This document shows, one piece after another, positions 61,777 through 64,000 of a stretch of DNA of 64,000 bases. The first letter of the stretch is position 1. Each line of letters opens with the position of its first letter. The stretch comes from an uncultured Clostridia bacterium (GTDB taxonomy: Bacteria; Bacillota; Clostridia; Christensenellales; UBA1242), in assembly GCA_934757865.1 (NCBI GenBank), contig CAKVLS010000001.1, positions 124,001-188,000 of the forward strand, in the 5' to 3' direction. The notes beneath the pieces were generated by a model, which worked only from the letters and a program-made list of their open reading frames with translations, did not search any database and was not told where the DNA came from. The translations under genes were made by a program, and so were the position numbers.

Positions 61777-63555
61777 ATGCAAAACAAAGGATACCCAACT
61801 GCATTTACTCAGCAGTTGAAAGAAAAATGCGATATTGTTACTACGATATCAAAATATGTGCCTTTGAATAAAAAAGGTAAAACTTATTGGGGGTGTTGTC
61901 CATTTCATTTTGAAAAGACCCCTTCTTTTGCTGTCAACGAGGTAGAGCAATATTATCATTGCTTTGGCTGTGGCGAGAGCGGAGATGTAATTAAGTTTGT
62001 CGAAAAAATTGAGTCTGTTGACTTTATGACCGCTGTCAAAAATTTGGCAAAGTCTGTAGGGTTAGAAGTTCCTGAGTGGACAGGCGATGAAGAGATTGTA
62101 AAAGCCCAAAAGAAAAAAGACCAACTTTATAGCATTTGTGATGAGACGATGGCTCTATATGAGGCTAATCTAAAATTACCTTTGGCACAAAAAGCTCGTG
62201 AATACCTAGCAAAAAGAGGCATTAATGAAGAGATAACCAAGAAGTTCCATATAGGTTATTGCAATGGCTGGACAAGCAGTATTGAGTATTTCAAAAAGAA
62301 AAATATTTCACCTCAGCTTATGAAAGAAGCTGGCATCACCGAGTGCAAGAACGATAGATATTATGATGTTAATGCAGATAGACTTATGTTTCCTATCATT
62401 AACTCTTATGGTAACTGTATAGGTTTTACCGGCAGAGTTTTGGAGAAGTCTGATTTTGCTAAATACAAAAACACCTCTCAAACAGCTATCTTTGATAAGA
62501 GCCGTGTGGTATACAATATCAACAATATCAAAAAGTTAAAGCAAGAGCGTGGACTGGACAAAATTGTAATAGTCGAAGGCACTATTGATGTTATTGCGCT
62601 AGTTAAAGCGGGCATCGAAAATGCTGTTGCTTGTATGGGTACAGCCATAACTCCTTACCACGCAAAAGAACTTAAGAGGTTTAGCGAGAAAGTTGTCCTA
62701 TGCCTTGATGGCGACTTTGCGGGGCAAAAGGCTATGTTTAGGTCGGTTGATATTTTGTTAGATGGTGGACTAGATGTTAGATGTGTAACACTCCCGGACA
62801 ACTTGGACCCAGATGAATTTTTAATCAAATATGGCAAAGAAGAACTTGAAAAATATATTGAAAATGCAATCCCAGCACTTGATTATAAGATAATTTCGTT
62901 ATCAAAAAAATATAATTTATCTAATAATTATGATAAGCGTAAGTTCATTGCTGAGGCTTTTGAAATAATAAGGACGCTTGGAACAAATGTAGACAAAGAA
63001 GTATATCTAAAGCTTGTTAGCAAGATAACTAACATTGCTGTTGATATATTGAGGCGTGACCTTGACACTAACAAGAGTGTAGCTGTTGAGAAACAAGAAG
63101 AAAAGGCTTTAGAGAGAAGAGAAGATTCTATCCAAAAGGCAATTAAATTTATTATTGCAAGTTTTGTGCATAAAAAGCCTTATGCACATTTTGAAGATAT
63201 AGGAACAATGTATTTCAAAAATCCAAATCATCAAAAACTTTTTGATTATGTAAAAGAGTGTTTTGATAAGGACAAAAGTTATACGATCAGTTCATTATTT
63301 GATATCTTCGATATAGACGAAAACCCTGATATAAAGGAAATCATAGATTTTAACTTTGCGGAGTTTGGGGATAAAGAAGAAGAGTACTTTAGGCAGAGCC
63401 TAAAAGTTATATACAACTTGGGCCTAAGACAAAAGTTGGAAAAACTAACCGAAGAGTTCAAAAACGAACCGGATTTGGATAAGCGTAGAAGTATAGGTAT
63501 GCAGCTTATGCTTGTTACAAAAGAATTAAATAGTAGAAAAAATGGAGAAAATTAG
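61777..63555 (+). CDS. dnaG: DNA primase DnaG
   Basis: 592 residues. CHC2 zinc finger (CPFHFEKTPSFAV plus CFGCGESGDVIKF, near 40-75), Toprim core with VEGTIDVIAL and LCLDGDFAGQKA, and a C-terminal DnaB-binding helical region. Synthesises replication primers. ATG 61777 has GGGG 7 bases upstream and is preferred to the in-frame GTG at 61771. rpoD follows after 4 bases, the classic primase-sigma operon. Confidence 0.97.
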   Translation: MQNKGYPTAFTQQLKEKCDIVTTISKYVPLNKKGKTYWGCCPFHFEKTPSFAVNEVEQYYHCFGCGESGDVIKFVEKIESVDFMTAVKNLAKSVGLEVPEWTGDEEIVKAQKKKDQLYSICDETMALYEANLKLPLAQKAREYLAKRGINEEITKKFHIGYCNGWTSSIEYFKKKNISPQLMKEAGITECKNDRYYDVNADRLMFPIINSYGNCIGFTGRVLEKSDFAKYKNTSQTAIFDKSRVVYNINNIKKLKQERGLDKIVIVEGTIDVIALVKAGIENAVACMGTAITPYHAKELKRFSEKVVLCLDGDFAGQKAMFRSVDILLDGGLDVRCVTLPDNLDPDEFLIKYGKEELEKYIENAIPALDYKIISLSKKYNLSNNYDKRKFIAEAFEIIRTLGTNVDKEVYLKLVSKITNIAVDILRRDLDTNKSVAVEKQEEKALERREDSIQKAIKFIIASFVHKKPYAHFEDIGTMYFKNPNHQKLFDYVKECFDKDKSYTISSLFDIFDIDENPDIKEIIDFNFAEFGDKEEEYFRQSLKVIYNLGLRQKLEKLTEEFKNEPDLDKRRSIGMQLMLVTKELNSRKNGEN

Positions 63556-63559
63556 TTAT

Positions 63560-64000
63560 ATGTTTAGTGAGAGATTTGTACCAGAAGTAAACAAAATTGT
63601 TGAAAATGCAAAAGGCAAAGAGTACATTAACGAAGAAGATGTCATTTTGAGACTTCTAAAATATGATGCATCAGCAAATGAGTTAAAAGATGTTTTGAAA
63701 TACCTAGAAGATCAAGGCTTCAAAATTAAGTACCAAAAAGACATTTCAGAAGAGGTTGAAGACTTTTCTAAGATAGTTAGCGAAGTAAGTGTTGACGACC
63801 CAGTTAAAATGTATCTAAAAGATATCGGTAAAGTACCACTTTTGCAACAAGACGAAGAGGTTGAGCTTGCAAAAAGAATGGCTGAGGGCGATAGCTATGC
63901 AAGGGCAAAATTAAGTGAAGCTAACTTGAGACTAGTTGTAAGTATTGCCAAAAAATATGTTGGCAGAACAAGTATGCACTTTTTGGACCTTATCCAAGAG
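63560..64000 (+). CDS. rpoD: Primary sigma factor RpoD, 3' end outside window
   Basis: The first 147 codons are in the window. Region 1.1 is short; region 1.2 is DDPVKMYLKDIGKVPLL and region 2.1 begins in ARAKLSEANLRLVVSIAKKYV, leading to MHFLDLIQE. This is the housekeeping sigma factor. It shares an operon with dnaG. Confidence 0.96.
   Translation, partial: MFSERFVPEVNKIVENAKGKEYINEEDVILRLLKYDASANELKDVLKYLEDQGFKIKYQKDISEEVEDFSKIVSEVSVDDPVKMYLKDIGKVPLLQQDEEVELAKRMAEGDSYARAKLSEANLRLVVSIAKKYVGRTSMHFLDLIQE

Overview
The window is a 64 kb piece of a low-GC, Gram-positive-type chromosome, most likely an uncultured gut member of the Clostridia (Bacillota). The class-level call rests on AT-rich DNA, strong Shine-Dalgarno sites, a dnaG-rpoD operon, a yqfC-yqfD-ybeY-era-yqzL-recO cluster, an L27 with a cleavable N-terminus next to the Prp protease, and sporulation-family genes (spoVB-like, spoIVFB, yqfC, yqfD). 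No plasmid or phage structural gene, IS element or CRISPR array was recognised. Most core genes use CTA for leucine unusually often. Layout: 1-3615 is the 3' part of a giant surface protein. 3689-6957 holds yigZ, recX, acpS, a small ORF, mazF and a DivIVA-like gene. An orphan gene (7102-8292, minus) and glmS follow. At 10431 lies tRNA-Asn, followed by a peculiar repeat made of five consecutive hairpins. A second copy of the tRNA 3' end and its terminator comes next, then a small cassette of a Cro/CI-type repressor and a membrane zinc-ribbon protein with clear operators. 11891-20032 carries a GGDEF protein, rpiB, two membrane-anchored orphans, hflX, a Cys-rich peptide and a second giant surface protein. 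20173-25468 is uvrB-uvrA-J-domain protein. 25514-28126 (minus) has a DUF4363-DUF421 pair and a SpoVB-like flippase. 28211-35265 has a LysM protein, a GNAT protein, a surface papain-like protease and a third giant surface protein with a cytoplasmic coiled coil. 35433-38018 carries a split TauE/SafE permease, a ferredoxin and a degenerate Ppx/GppA-HD protein. 38201-41161 is the mreB-minD-minE-spoIVFB cluster. In Bacillus subtilis spoIVFB is followed at once by rplU-prp-rpmA; here those genes stand at 49327-50258, and about 8 kb of accessory genes lies between. The accessory genes are a PycTM-like membrane protein, an orphan, a DUF4132 protein, a ferritin-like protein, a membrane class III nucleotide cyclase and a BspA-like lipoprotein. 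The end carries ogg, a candidate small RNA, a lipoprotein, NfeD-FloA, the yqf-era-recO cluster, ppdK, a zinc-ribbon protein, dnaG and the start of rpoD. How it fits together: the core genes cover DNA repair (UvrAB, RecX, RecO, Ogg), replication and transcription (DnaG, RpoD), ribosome biogenesis (Era, YbeY, HflX, L21, L27, Prp), envelope precursors (GlmS, SpoVB-like) and cell shape and division (MreB, MinD, MinE, DivIVA-like). The envelope genes are distinctive: four large secreted proteins end in a transmembrane helix with a basic or coiled-coil tail instead of an LPXTG anchor. The parts most worth following up are the hairpin repeat and duplicated tRNA end at 10488-10721, the insertion between spoIVFB and rplU with its PycTM-like protein and odd cyclase, the degenerate phosphatase, genes that look leaderless, and a possible 77-nt sRNA at 51242-51318.
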